From the NCBI RefSeq assembly GCF_024137965.1, contig NZ_CP099975.1, positions 2,914,001 through 2,978,000 of the forward strand: a DNA stretch of 64,000 nucleotides, given 5' to 3'. Positions within the stretch are counted from its first letter, which is position 1; every line of letters starts with the position of its first letter. A model generated the notes under the pieces. The model did no database searches. It saw only the letters and a program-made list of their open reading frames with translations, and was not told where the DNA came from. Source of the DNA: Halomonas sp. Y3 (GTDB lineage Bacteria; Pseudomonadota; Gammaproteobacteria; Pseudomonadales; Halomonadaceae). Made by a program: the position numbers and the translations under genes. Shown here in pieces: positions 25,363 through 33,248 of the stretch.

Positions 25363-26514
25363 CTAGCCCGACTCTGGCTTGACGGAAACGTCTTGAGACA
25401 CAGCCGCCCTTTCCGCTCCGGCTGGCTCTACAACATAGCGGCCGCGCTGTTTCAGAAAGGGGCGCTCGATGCAGGCATAGCTCAGCGAAGCAATGGCGAT
25501 GCACAGCAGCAGTACCACCAGCAGATTGGCCAGGAAGTTGATCGCGAACCAGGCCGTGGGCTGCCAGACTCCCAAGTGCTCCAGCCACAAGAAAAGCACG
25601 CTGGCATGTAGCAGGTAGAAGGAGTAGCTGATCTTGCCGCAGTGCATCAGCACGGCTCCCACCCACTCGGCCAGACGCCCCCGCACGGCCGGCAAGGAGA
25701 GGTAACCCACTATCAGTAATGCCCACCCCACCGCCTCCAGGCTGGCCCAGACGATCCACAGCGGCTCATGACGGTCGGCACTGAAAGTACTGGCATGGCG
25801 CGCCAGAAGATACAGCATGCTGTAGCAATAGAGAGAGGCTCCGATAAACAGAAAAACACCATGGCGAGCAAGAGGCTCCCGATACTTGGCATATAAAACA
25901 CCCGCCGCCATACCGATAAGAAACTGATCGAGCCTGCCGGGCAACGTTGAATAAAACACATGCATGGGGTCCGCCACGCTAGCATGGATCACCAGCTTGA
26001 AGAGCAACAGCAAACACCACACTCCCAGCAGGTAACGCCAGCCCTGAGAGATAAAGGCCGCCGCAAGGAAGGGAAAGATAAGATAGAAGGTAAACTCCAC
26101 CGAGATGGTCCAGGCAGCACCCGTCACAAAGTGGTCCGAAGTGGGAGGAGCACCAATATTGGAAAACAGCACGTAGAGGATATCGGTAGCCTGAAACTCG
26201 TCACGCCCCAGCGTTATCGCCAGATAAAACACCACCAGAAAGAGCGGCGCAATGCGCAGCACACGATTGAACATGAACTGACGGTAGCGGATCGGCCCCT
26301 GAAGGGCGATCAGCATGAACAGGAAGCCCGACAGGGTGAAGAACAGCGCCACTCCGCTATGCCCTTCAACAATAAAGCCAATCAGTGCTGCCTCGGGGTT
26401 TGGCTGCCAGCCATGAAAGAAGTAGTGGTAGAGATGAAAGGCCAGCACCAACAGGGCTGCCAGGAAGCGCAAATGGTCCAAGCGAGGAAGGTAACGAATA
26501 TTGGTAGAGCGCAT
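25363..26514 (-). CDS. OafA/YrhL-type acyltransferase (acyltransferase 3)
   Basis: The 383-residue membrane protein matches acyltransferase-3 proteins. Features are LPRLDHLRFLAALLVLAFHLYHYFF, GHSGVALFFTLSGFL, RVLRIAPLFL and TGAAWTISVEFTFYL. About ten membrane helices are expected. Such enzymes O-acetylate O-antigen or other surface sugars. The start 26514 has AGGCGG upstream. The region is less GC-rich than its neighbours, which hints at transfer. It is next to the GtrII-like gene. Confidence 0.88.
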   Translation of the reverse strand: MRSTNIRYLPRLDHLRFLAALLVLAFHLYHYFFHGWQPNPEAALIGFIVEGHSGVALFFTLSGFLFMLIALQGPIRYRQFMFNRVLRIAPLFLVVFYLAITLGRDEFQATDILYVLFSNIGAPPTSDHFVTGAAWTISVEFTFYLIFPFLAAAFISQGWRYLLGVWCLLLLFKLVIHASVADPMHVFYSTLPGRLDQFLIGMAAGVLYAKYREPLARHGVFLFIGASLYCYSMLYLLARHASTFSADRHEPLWIVWASLEAVGWALLIVGYLSLPAVRGRLAEWVGAVLMHCGKISYSFYLLHASVLFLWLEHLGVWQPTAWFAINFLANLLVVLLLCIAIASLSYACIERPFLKQRGRYVVEPAGAERAAVSQDVSVKPESG

Positions 26515-26638
26515 TGGACCGCCTTTTATAGAAAGAAAATGACGGCTGCACCAGCAACGGAGCGAGGTGCCTCCGCCATTCAAACAACGGGTGGGGGAGC
26601 ACAAGGCTTAGTGCGCCCCCCACCAGAAATGCCGACGG

Positions 26639-26863
26639 TCAGTGTGCCGTATTCTCGACGTTATCGCCTTCAAGCTCACGCTTCAGCGCGTTGGCATAAG
26701 CTACGCGAGCCGTCTGGGCGATGGCCAGCTGGTGGTTGAGACGCTGGATTTCCTGGTCGGTAATGCGCAGGTTGACCACCTGGTTGCGCGCCTGCTCGCT
26801 CAGCTTGTCGAGTTCATACTGCTTGCCGTCGATGGTGATAGTCTGTGCCTGTTCTTCAGCCAT
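26639..26863 (-). CDS. Small DUF6447-type protein
   Basis: This 74-residue protein begins MAEEQAQTITIDGKQYELD, then LSEQARNQVVNLRITDQE, and ends with a helical segment IQRLNHQLAIAQTARVAYANAL. It resembles DUF6447 proteins. The first part is a short beta hairpin, the rest a coiled coil. A GGAGG site precedes ATG 26863. It stands alone. Its last helix resembles the C-terminus of the 175-residue protein at 30869-31396, upstream of SapC. Function unknown. Confidence 0.75.
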   Translation of the reverse strand: MAEEQAQTITIDGKQYELDKLSEQARNQVVNLRITDQEIQRLNHQLAIAQTARVAYANALKRELEGDNVENTAH

Positions 26864-27123
26864 GGAATCCTCCAAAAAAATGTGTATGGGCGCCGCGCAT
26901 CATACCGCACTTGCCCTGCAGGCCACAGGGGAGCCCTTAAATTCTTGGTGATAGCAGCCAAAGCTCCAAGCCAGCCGGCGGCGCCTGGACTATGCTGAAA
27001 GTCTGAGCCCTTTCCGGCCCTGGCTCTTGTCACCGGGGAAGCGGCCACGACAGCAGCGCCAGGGCTCCACCGCGGTCGACAAACGGAACTGGCCGTCCGC
27101 CCTGCCTGACGAAGACAATCACT

Positions 27124-27444
27124 ATGAAGATCAAACACCTACTGCCCGGCGCGGTGCTACTGCTGGCCTCCGGCGGCGCCTGGGCCTGGAGCGCTACCTA
27201 CCTTGACGGCCAGAACTGGGCCATCACCTGCGCAGACGGCACCTCACACAGCTATCACGGCAGCTCGGCGGGACTGGACACCGTCGGCCCGGCGCTCTGC
27301 CCGGGGGGGATCGTCGACACCGGCGACCCGCTGCCGGGCCCGACCTGGACCCTGGGCAATATCCACGAGCTGGAGCGAGAGGCCAGTCAGCGACCGGCCG
27401 TGCGGCTGGAAGCCACGACCGAGCGCGTTCGCGAAAGCCAGTAG
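27124..27444 (+). CDS. Small exported protein, unknown
   Basis: The 106-residue protein has a clear signal peptide (MKIKHLLPGAVLLLASGGAWAW). Two Cys residues in the mature part (AITCADG and PALCPGG) could form one disulfide. No family was recognised. A promoter could lie in the 250-base gap shared with the divergent DUF6447 gene. The end is close to a 13-base direct repeat and a glycosyltransferase remnant on the other strand. Confidence 0.6.
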   Translation: MKIKHLLPGAVLLLASGGAWAWSATYLDGQNWAITCADGTSHSYHGSSAGLDTVGPALCPGGIVDTGDPLPGPTWTLGNIHELEREASQRPAVRLEATTERVRESQ

Positions 27445-27450
27445 CATTTT

Positions 27451-27483
27451 CAGCCAGCTCAGGTTGCCTACAGCCAGCTCAGG
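27451..27483. repeat. Direct repeat of CAGCCAGCTCAGG
   Basis: The 13-base sequence occurs at 27451-27463 and 27471-27483, 20 bases apart. It lies just beyond the small exported gene and overlaps the end of the glycosyltransferase remnant. It may mark a recombination junction. Confidence 0.75.
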
Positions 27484-27631
27484 CTTCGGGAAACACCTTG
27501 CCCAGCTGGTGCCTCCAGGTCCACTCCTGCTTGACGGCGGCATGAGCGCGCTCACCTACCTGCTGCGCCCGAGCATAGTCCTCATGAACAAGGCGCAGCA
27601 GGTGCACCAGGTGCTCCTCATCGCGCTGGGT
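27479..27631 (-). pseudogene. C-terminal remnant of a glycosyltransferase
   Basis: Directly after the stop codon of the GT2 gene, and in the same frame, an open stretch of 50 codons continues to another stop at 27479. It reads RDEEHLVHLLRLVHEDYARA, then a segment ending WTWRHQLGKVFPEA. This looks like the last helices of a GT4-type glycosyltransferase. It has no start codon of its own. It could be the remains of a deleted gene, or rarely reached by readthrough of the TGA. Confidence 0.55.
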
Positions 27632-28549
27632 TCAGCGCTGCATCATGGATGCAAGCGAACGCGACAGCGGGTCCGTATAGCGCTTGATGATCGCATTCAG
27701 CACCTGATGGTCTTCACCAAACTGGCTGTGCTGCATCGTCATGGCTTTATCTGCCGCCAAGAGGCCTGCAAAGGCTTGTTTGGCCGACAGCCTGGGAGAC
27801 GGCTGCAACACTTCGGCCAGGGCCGCCGCTTCGCGCTGCGTCAGGTCGGGATAATACAAGCCAAGCAGTATACGCCGTAGAGGCGTCTTGCCCTCCTCCA
27901 GATGAGGCGTATTGGCCGTGATATTTTGCCCATGGCGATGATACTCCAGCAGCGTATCGGGCATATTGGCCAGTGTCGCCCCGGCCTGCACCATGCGAAT
28001 GTAGAGATCATGGTCTTCATCGCAGATTCGTTCTGCGCTGTAGGTCAACCGATGCTGCACCAAAAATTGCCGCCGCATCATCACGGTGGGATGGACAAAG
28101 GTGGCATCCACCAGCAGCAGCCTAGCCTTAAGCTCCGCATCTCCCGGCGCCATCTTCATCTGCACCCTGCCCTGCGGCATCACCTTGATGGCATTGGCGC
28201 CAGCCAGGGTGACATGGGGGTTGGCTTCCATGAAGCTGACCTGGCGCCCCAGGCGCTCGGCCAGTGCGACGTCGTCGGAGTCCATGATCGCCACATAGTC
28301 TCCGCTAGCCGCTTTCAGTGCCATGCTCCTCGCCAGGCCGGGCCCGCCGTTCACCGGCAGCCTGAGGTGGCGTACTCGGCGATCCAGCGCCGCGTAGTGA
28401 TCAATGACCGAGGGCGTCCTGTCGGTTGAACCGTCATCGACGACGAGCAATTCAAAGTCTCGATAGCGCTGGTCGAGAATGCTCTCCACGGCACCCGGCA
28501 GGCGGGTTTCGCGGTTGTGGACCGGCATGATCACGCTGACGGTCGGCAT
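27632..28549 (-). CDS. Glycosyltransferase family 2
   Basis: The 305-residue protein has a GT-A fold: VSVIMPVHNRETRLPGAVESIL, LLVVDDGSTDRTPSVID, then ARSMALKAASGDYVAIMDSDD with the metal-binding DxD. The acceptor part includes CDEDHDLYIRM. The C-terminal 80 residues are helical. AGGAG lies 12 bases before ATG. It follows the GT4 gene by 30 bases and is the last gene of the SapC-GT run. The sugar is unknown. Confidence 0.85.
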   Translation of the reverse strand: MPTVSVIMPVHNRETRLPGAVESILDQRYRDFELLVVDDGSTDRTPSVIDHYAALDRRVRHLRLPVNGGPGLARSMALKAASGDYVAIMDSDDVALAERLGRQVSFMEANPHVTLAGANAIKVMPQGRVQMKMAPGDAELKARLLLVDATFVHPTVMMRRQFLVQHRLTYSAERICDEDHDLYIRMVQAGATLANMPDTLLEYHRHGQNITANTPHLEEGKTPLRRILLGLYYPDLTQREAAALAEVLQPSPRLSAKQAFAGLLAADKAMTMQHSQFGEDHQVLNAIIKRYTDPLSRSLASMMQR

Positions 28550-28579
28550 AAGTGACGTTTCTCCTGTCGCTTGTCGACG

Positions 28580-29839
28580 TTACGCCGGCCCGTGCAGCTG
28601 CTTGTTGGGCCGCCGGTCGGCGTGGCTGTCTCCGGCGCGGCGGGCCACAAGCGGGGCCAGCGCGGCGCATAGCCGTTCGGTGCTGGTCGCCATGCCGTGG
28701 CGTTCCCCCTGGGCGCGGGCACGCGCCACCATGGCCTCATGGTAGGCATCGTCGTCGAAGAAGCGCTCGATGTGCTGAACCAGCGCCTCCAGCCATTGGC
28801 GGCCCGGCACCCTCCCGTATGGCGGCTCATAGCAGACCTCCGGGAAGTCGAGGTGCACGCCCCCTTCGCCCACCACTTCAGGCAGGCCGCCGCGATTGCT
28901 CACGATGGCCGGGATCCCGTTCAACATCGCCTCGGCGGACACGCGGCCAAAGCTTTCCCACCACAGGCTCGGCGCCAGCAGCAGGCGTGCCCGGCCGTAC
29001 ACGGGCCGCATATCACGGGTGGTGGGCGTGACCACGACGTTGCCGAGGGAGTCGCGAGGCGCGCCCAGCTGCGAGGTCATCTGCTCGAGCAGCTGCTGCC
29101 AGCTGCCGCGAGACTCGACCACCTCGAAGACGATATCCGGGCGGCGCTGCTCCATCAGCAGCGCCAGCATGACCACCACCGCTCCACCCTTCTGAGGGGA
29201 CGGGTTGACCACCAGCACGCGGCGGCGCTCATGGTGAGGCGCCACGACGCGCCCCGCATCGATAAAGGCGCCAATGGCCCGCGGCGCAATACCCTGGGTC
29301 ATACGATAATGCGACGCCGTTGCCTCACTATCGGTGAGAATCAGGTCCACATCGCGGCACCAGCGAGTTCCGCGGTAGTTGCCGTTGGCCAGATAGGCCA
29401 CGCAGGGAATCCCGCGGCTGTGCGCTTCATCCGCCGCCAGCAGGTCCAGGGGGCGCCCGCCGTAGAAGAACACCAGATCAGGCCGAAAGCGCTCCAGCGT
29501 CTGGGTGTAGAGGTCCAGCCAGCGCGTCTGCTCCAGGGTGGTCATGGCCCCACGCTCGATGCTGGCGGTCTTGACCAGGCGGTGGGTCAGCGGCGGATCC
29601 TTTAGCGTGACGACCGGCGACGAACTGTGCTGGATCCTGTCCCACTGGGCCCGTAGCGGCAGCCGGCCGCTCTCGGCGTCAAACACGGTGGCGCCGATGA
29701 TCTCGACCTCATAGCCCTGCCCCACCAGCTGGATCAGCATCTCGCGCACCGCCATGGAGGCGCCGCTGGAAAGGTCCATCAGACAGTAGGCGTTGGCCCA
29801 GAGCAGCCGCGGACGCCGCCGAGTATTCGGGTGGCTCAT
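28580..29839 (-). CDS. Glycosyltransferase family 4
   Basis: The 419-residue protein has an N-terminal acceptor domain (LLWANAYCLMDLSSGASMAVREML) and a GT4 donor domain (VLVVNPSPQKGGAVVVML, SLWWESFGRVSAEAMLNGIPAIVSNRGGLPEVVG). The E(x7)E motif is present in that last segment. It starts 5 bases after the SapC1 stop, so translation is probably coupled. The link to SapC suggests it adds sugar to a surface protein or polymer. Confidence 0.86.
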   Translation of the reverse strand: MSHPNTRRRPRLLWANAYCLMDLSSGASMAVREMLIQLVGQGYEVEIIGATVFDAESGRLPLRAQWDRIQHSSSPVVTLKDPPLTHRLVKTASIERGAMTTLEQTRWLDLYTQTLERFRPDLVFFYGGRPLDLLAADEAHSRGIPCVAYLANGNYRGTRWCRDVDLILTDSEATASHYRMTQGIAPRAIGAFIDAGRVVAPHHERRRVLVVNPSPQKGGAVVVMLALLMEQRRPDIVFEVVESRGSWQQLLEQMTSQLGAPRDSLGNVVVTPTTRDMRPVYGRARLLLAPSLWWESFGRVSAEAMLNGIPAIVSNRGGLPEVVGEGGVHLDFPEVCYEPPYGRVPGRQWLEALVQHIERFFDDDAYHEAMVARARAQGERHGMATSTERLCAALAPLVARRAGDSHADRRPNKQLHGPA

Positions 29840-29844
29840 GGCGC

Positions 29845-30624
29845 TCAGCTGTCGAAATCGAAGGCGAAATCGTCTTCGCCGCCGTCAAACAGCTCGTCCA
29901 GGTTCTCGGGGGCCTCGCCCGGGCCGGCGGCGACCGTGGCCACAGGGCTGTCCTGCAGGTTGGCAAGCGACAGGATCTGAGCGTAGGCGAGCATCAGGGC
30001 GCCGCTGTCGCGCAGCGCGGCCAGCGCCTTCGGACTCAGGGCCGCCAGGGCCTCGCTGTCCACCACCCGAAAGCCGCTCACGCCGAGCTTACGCGACTTG
30101 ACCTCCAGCGAGCGCGCCACCAGCAGGCCGTGCTGCTCCAGCTGGCCCACCAGGCGAGTCAGGCGGATGCGATCCTTCTCCAGGTTGGTAAGGATGCCCT
30201 TGATCTTCTCCAGCAGCGCGGTGGGCTTTTCGCCCTGGAAAAGCGCATGGCCGCCGGGGGCATTGACATGCTCGCTGGCCATGTCCACCACCATGGCGTA
30301 ACGGGTCTTGCCCTCCGGGGTCTCCCCCATGGCCTTGATGGTAAAAGGGTAGGCGCGAATGGTCGCCGGACGATAGCGCCCCCGCCACTGCCCCTGGGGG
30401 GTCACGTAGGCATTATGGCCCCGCTCGATACCCAGCAGCGCATAGGCGGCGGGCTTGGCGGTATCGAACACCACCGCATAGTCACGGGCGGCGGTGGTGA
30501 TCTCGCTGGCCACCAGGGGCACAGCCACCTCTTCGCTGGCGAAGCGAAAACTGACGTCGGGCTGGTAGGTCAGCGCGGCGTGCTTGGCAGGGTCCAGCGC
30601 CTCGGGGGCCTGATAGAGACTCAT
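29845..30624 (-). CDS. SapC-family protein, copy 1
   Basis: The 259-residue protein begins MSLYQAPEALDPAKHAALTY and matches the SapC family, named from the Campylobacter fetus S-layer locus. It has the segment VVASEITTAARDYAVVFD-like near residue 40 and TRYAMVVDMASEHVN in the middle. A helical part (LTNLEKDRIRLTRLVGQLEQ) follows, and an acidic tail ends the protein (FDGGEDDFAFDFDS). No signal peptide, so it is likely cytoplasmic. AAGGAG precedes the ATG. A near-identical copy is at 33249. Biochemical role unknown; a helper of type I secretion or S-layer glycosylation is inference. Confidence 0.88.
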   Translation of the reverse strand: MSLYQAPEALDPAKHAALTYQPDVSFRFASEEVAVPLVASEITTAARDYAVVFDTAKPAAYALLGIERGHNAYVTPQGQWRGRYRPATIRAYPFTIKAMGETPEGKTRYAMVVDMASEHVNAPGGHALFQGEKPTALLEKIKGILTNLEKDRIRLTRLVGQLEQHGLLVARSLEVKSRKLGVSGFRVVDSEALAALSPKALAALRDSGALMLAYAQILSLANLQDSPVATVAAGPGEAPENLDELFDGGEDDFAFDFDS

Positions 30625-30768
30625 CGATACACTCCTTGCGGTTGGGGCTGGGCACAGGATACCCAGCGACATACCAAAAGCCCAGGCGCCTTTGCGGCTT
30701 GCCACGGCTCTCCTGCAGCGTCTTGCTCATACGCGACGATCGATCCAATCCTGCCGGCAGCCGGGCCG

Positions 30769-30876
30769 CTACAGCACCGGCACCAGGGGCACGCGGCCGC
30801 AGCCGCCAAGCAGTGCAACGAGCATCACCAGGGGAATCCAGCGCATCGCGCCGCGGCACATCGGGGTATCAGGCAT
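30769..30876 (-). CDS. Small lipoprotein
   Basis: The 35-residue peptide begins MPDTPMCRGAMRWIPLVMLV and ends with the lipobox LLGGC followed by 11 residues. It is preceded by AAGGAG, and its start overlaps the end of the upstream gene by 8 bases, both signs of real translation. The mature lipopeptide would be only 12 residues, like small entericidin or colicin-lysis-type lipoproteins. It was too short for ordinary gene calling. Confidence 0.5.
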   Translation of the reverse strand: MPDTPMCRGAMRWIPLVMLVALLGGCGRVPLVPVL

Positions 30877-31396
30877 CGGAACTCTCCTTCTCACGATGGG
30901 ACGGTGCACCAGCCGGTGCGGGCAGCGCATCCAGCAGGGCACGTAGGTAGACAGCGCGGGCCGTGCGCGCCATGGCCAGCCGCTGCTCCAGATGTTCGAT
31001 GCGCGCCTCGGCCGAACGCAGGCCGTCGCGCCAGGTGCGCGCCTGGGCACTCAGGGTTTGGCCCTCGGGTGTACCCTCGGACACAGGAGGCGCCGGCGGC
31101 GGCGATGTCTCCTCCAGCGCGAAGCCGTAGTCGCGCAGCAGCGCCTGGCGCGCCGCGTCACCGGAAAACGCCTTGGGCCCAAGTGCCGGCGCCTGGGGGT
31201 GGCACAGGGAATAAGCCGCGGCCATCAGCGGCCTGGGCTCGTAGGGGCCGCGGCCCTGATAGGTCACCCGCCGGCCCTTGGCGGCCTTGAACCCGGGGTG
31301 GCAGCTACGGCGAAAGGCGTCGAGGCCCAGCCGATCGCAGCATTCCATGGCCTGCTCGAGATGGTGCCGGGTAATGCCGGCCTGTTGCCAAGGCAT
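30869..31396 (-). CDS. Unknown protein with DUF6447-like C-terminal helix
   Basis: The 175-residue protein begins MPWQQAGITRHHLEQAMECC. Residues 25-90 hold Cys/His-rich segments (RRSCHPGFKAAKGRRVTY, AAAYSLCHPQ). Its C-terminus, ARIEHLEQRLAMARTARAVY, resembles the helix of the DUF6447 protein at 26639-26863 (IQRLNHQLAIAQTARVAY). GAGGA precedes ATG 31396. It is the first gene of a minus-strand run with the lipoprotein, SapC1, GT4 and GT2. The function is unknown. Confidence 0.7.
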   Translation of the reverse strand: MPWQQAGITRHHLEQAMECCDRLGLDAFRRSCHPGFKAAKGRRVTYQGRGPYEPRPLMAAAYSLCHPQAPALGPKAFSGDAARQALLRDYGFALEETSPPPAPPVSEGTPEGQTLSAQARTWRDGLRSAEARIEHLEQRLAMARTARAVYLRALLDALPAPAGAPSHREKESSDA

Positions 31397-31453
31397 AGTA
31401 TTCCTCGGTTTGTTGATGAGCGGGCACAAGGATACCCAGCACAGGCCCAAAAA

Positions 31454-31538
31454 CCTAGGAGCCTGTCGGGTTTGACCGATCGTCGCGAGGAACACGGGGT
31501 TCGCAGCAGATCAGCGTTAAGTCCGACAGGCTCCTAGG
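31454..31538. repeat. MITE-like element with 16-base perfect inverted repeats
   Basis: CCTAGGAGCCTGTCGG at 31454-31469 is exactly repeated in reverse at 31523-31538, with 53 bases between. The outer ends are the palindrome CCTAGG. The size and ends fit a miniature inverted-repeat element mobilised by a transposase elsewhere. It lies between the divergent SapC1 run and the tandem-DUF4214 gene and could affect their promoters or fold into an RNA hairpin. Confidence 0.7.
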
Positions 31539-31653
31539 CCTCTCTTGGCCCCTGCGCACAGGTGCAGCGCCGCTGTTTGCCGGCGCTGATTTAGGCTAAT
31601 CTTCGCCGGCGCCAACCAACATCAATGAATAACTTCATATCGAGGGAACGAAG

Positions 31654-33147
31654 ATGACGCGTGAACTGATCGACCTGGCCGTTGCCCTGCTCGGGCGCGC
31701 CCCGAGTGGTGAAGAACTCCGCGCCTGGCAGAGCGAAGAAGCGGGACTTTCCGCCTTGTCCGCTACGCTGCTGGCCCTGCCGGAGGCTCAGGCCCGCTTC
31801 GACATCCAAAGCGACACTGCCGCGCTGGTGGCCAGCGCCTACCGCGCCGTCTTCGATCGCGAAGCGGATGCCGAGGGTCTCGCCTACTGGCAGGGAGAGC
31901 TGGAGAACGACGCACTGTCAGCCACGACGCTGGTCCCTGCCCTGCTGGCCGGCGCACGGGCACCCAACGGCGGCGCCATGGATGCGGCACTGATTGATCA
32001 GCGGCTGGAAGCGGCCACCCGCTATCTAGCGGAGGTCGACGACGGCAGCCGACCGTTCGACCTACAGACGGCACAGCAGGCTGTTGCCCAGATCTCCCGA
32101 GAGGAGCCTCCCGTATCGCGCACGGAATGGATCGACCTGGCCGTTGCCCTGCTCGGGCGCGCTCCGAGTGACGCCGAACTCCTCGCCTGGCAAAGCGAGG
32201 AGGCCGGGCTGACGGCAGCCGCCGCTTCGCTGCTGGCTCTGCCGGAGGCTCAGGCCCGCTTCGACACCCAGGGCGACGCTGCTGCGCTGGTGGCCAGCGC
32301 CTACCGCGCCGTCTTCGATCGCGAAGCGGATGCCGAGGGTCTCGCCTACTGGCAAGGAGAGCTGGAGAGCGGCGCGCTGTCGCCCGCGAGCCTGATCCCC
32401 GCCCTGCTGGACGGCGCGCGGGCACCCACCGGGGGAGCCAACGATGCCGACCTGATCGACCAGCGCCTGGAGGCCGCCACCGCCTACCTTGCGGAGGTAG
32501 AGAGCGGCACTCAGCCGTTTGATGCACAGACGGCCGCCGCGGTCGTCTCGCAGGTATCCCGCGAGCCCATCACCGAGCAGCCGCCCGAGCAGCCGCCCGA
32601 GCATGACGCCGGCAGCGGCATTGTGGTGGTGCTTGATAAGGGCTCGGTGGTATACGAGTTTGAAAAAGCCAGCACCGTTCAGGATGGCGTCTCGTCAGTG
32701 CTTCTGACCAAGACCGACATGCTCTCATTTGAAACCGCCCTGGACGCGCTGGAAATCACGGCCGACCAGAACTTTGGCTCCATCATCACGTTCACGCTCG
32801 ATGGCGCAGCGGGCCCCGAAAGCCTCGACCTGGTCACCATCGACTTCGTCGGCGACAGCCCCATCCGCCACTATGCCGAGCAGGTAGGCTACACCACCGG
32901 CTTTATCGACTTTGCCCTCTTCAACGGCGAGCTGGTGCTGCCGGAAGCCATCGGTGTCGGGCCGGACACGCTCTTCTATAACCAGAGCGAGCTGTACCAT
33001 TACTTCGGCTACGACTGGCAGTGGGACATGCAGGGCAATGAAAGCCTTTCCCGCCCGGACGGGCAGGCGTTCAGCGTCAGCGTAGAGCTGCTGGATACGC
33101 TGGGCATTGCCAACCTCGACGAAGTATTCGCCGCCGCCATGGCATAA
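31654..33147 (+). CDS. Tandem-DUF4214 surface or secreted protein
   Basis: The 497-residue acidic protein contains two near-identical blocks of about 155 residues (residues 1-150 and 155-305). Each starts with IDLAVALLGRAPS, holds VASAYRAVFDREADAEGLAYW (the DUF4214 signature) and ends with ATAYLAEVE-type helices. A Pro/Glu linker (ITEQPPEQPPEH) leads to a 170-residue C-terminal domain of unknown type. It has no signal peptide but ends with the hydrophobic tail LDEVFAAAMA, which fits a type I secretion signal. It lies between the two SapC copies, which may serve it. Confidence 0.8.
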   Translation: MTRELIDLAVALLGRAPSGEELRAWQSEEAGLSALSATLLALPEAQARFDIQSDTAALVASAYRAVFDREADAEGLAYWQGELENDALSATTLVPALLAGARAPNGGAMDAALIDQRLEAATRYLAEVDDGSRPFDLQTAQQAVAQISREEPPVSRTEWIDLAVALLGRAPSDAELLAWQSEEAGLTAAAASLLALPEAQARFDTQGDAAALVASAYRAVFDREADAEGLAYWQGELESGALSPASLIPALLDGARAPTGGANDADLIDQRLEAATAYLAEVESGTQPFDAQTAAAVVSQVSREPITEQPPEQPPEHDAGSGIVVVLDKGSVVYEFEKASTVQDGVSSVLLTKTDMLSFETALDALEITADQNFGSIITFTLDGAAGPESLDLVTIDFVGDSPIRHYAEQVGYTTGFIDFALFNGELVLPEAIGVGPDTLFYNQSELYHYFGYDWQWDMQGNESLSRPDGQAFSVSVELLDTLGIANLDEVFAAAMA

Positions 33148-33167
33148 TCGGCACTACCCAAGCGACG

Positions 33168-33198
33168 CGGGGCGCCAGGTCACCACACCGGCGCCCCG
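33168..33198 (+). terminator. Terminator between the DUF4214 gene and SapC2
   Basis: CGGGGCGCC pairs with GGCGCCCCG around a 13-base loop, followed by TTTG on the plus strand. It lies 21 bases after the stop of the DUF4214 gene; the converging SapC2 gene ends 51 bases further on. Confidence 0.75.
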
Positions 33199-33248
33199 TT
33201 TGCTGTGCGCGCCTTTCTACTCAGGTTGACGGGCTGCCGGCAGGCAGT

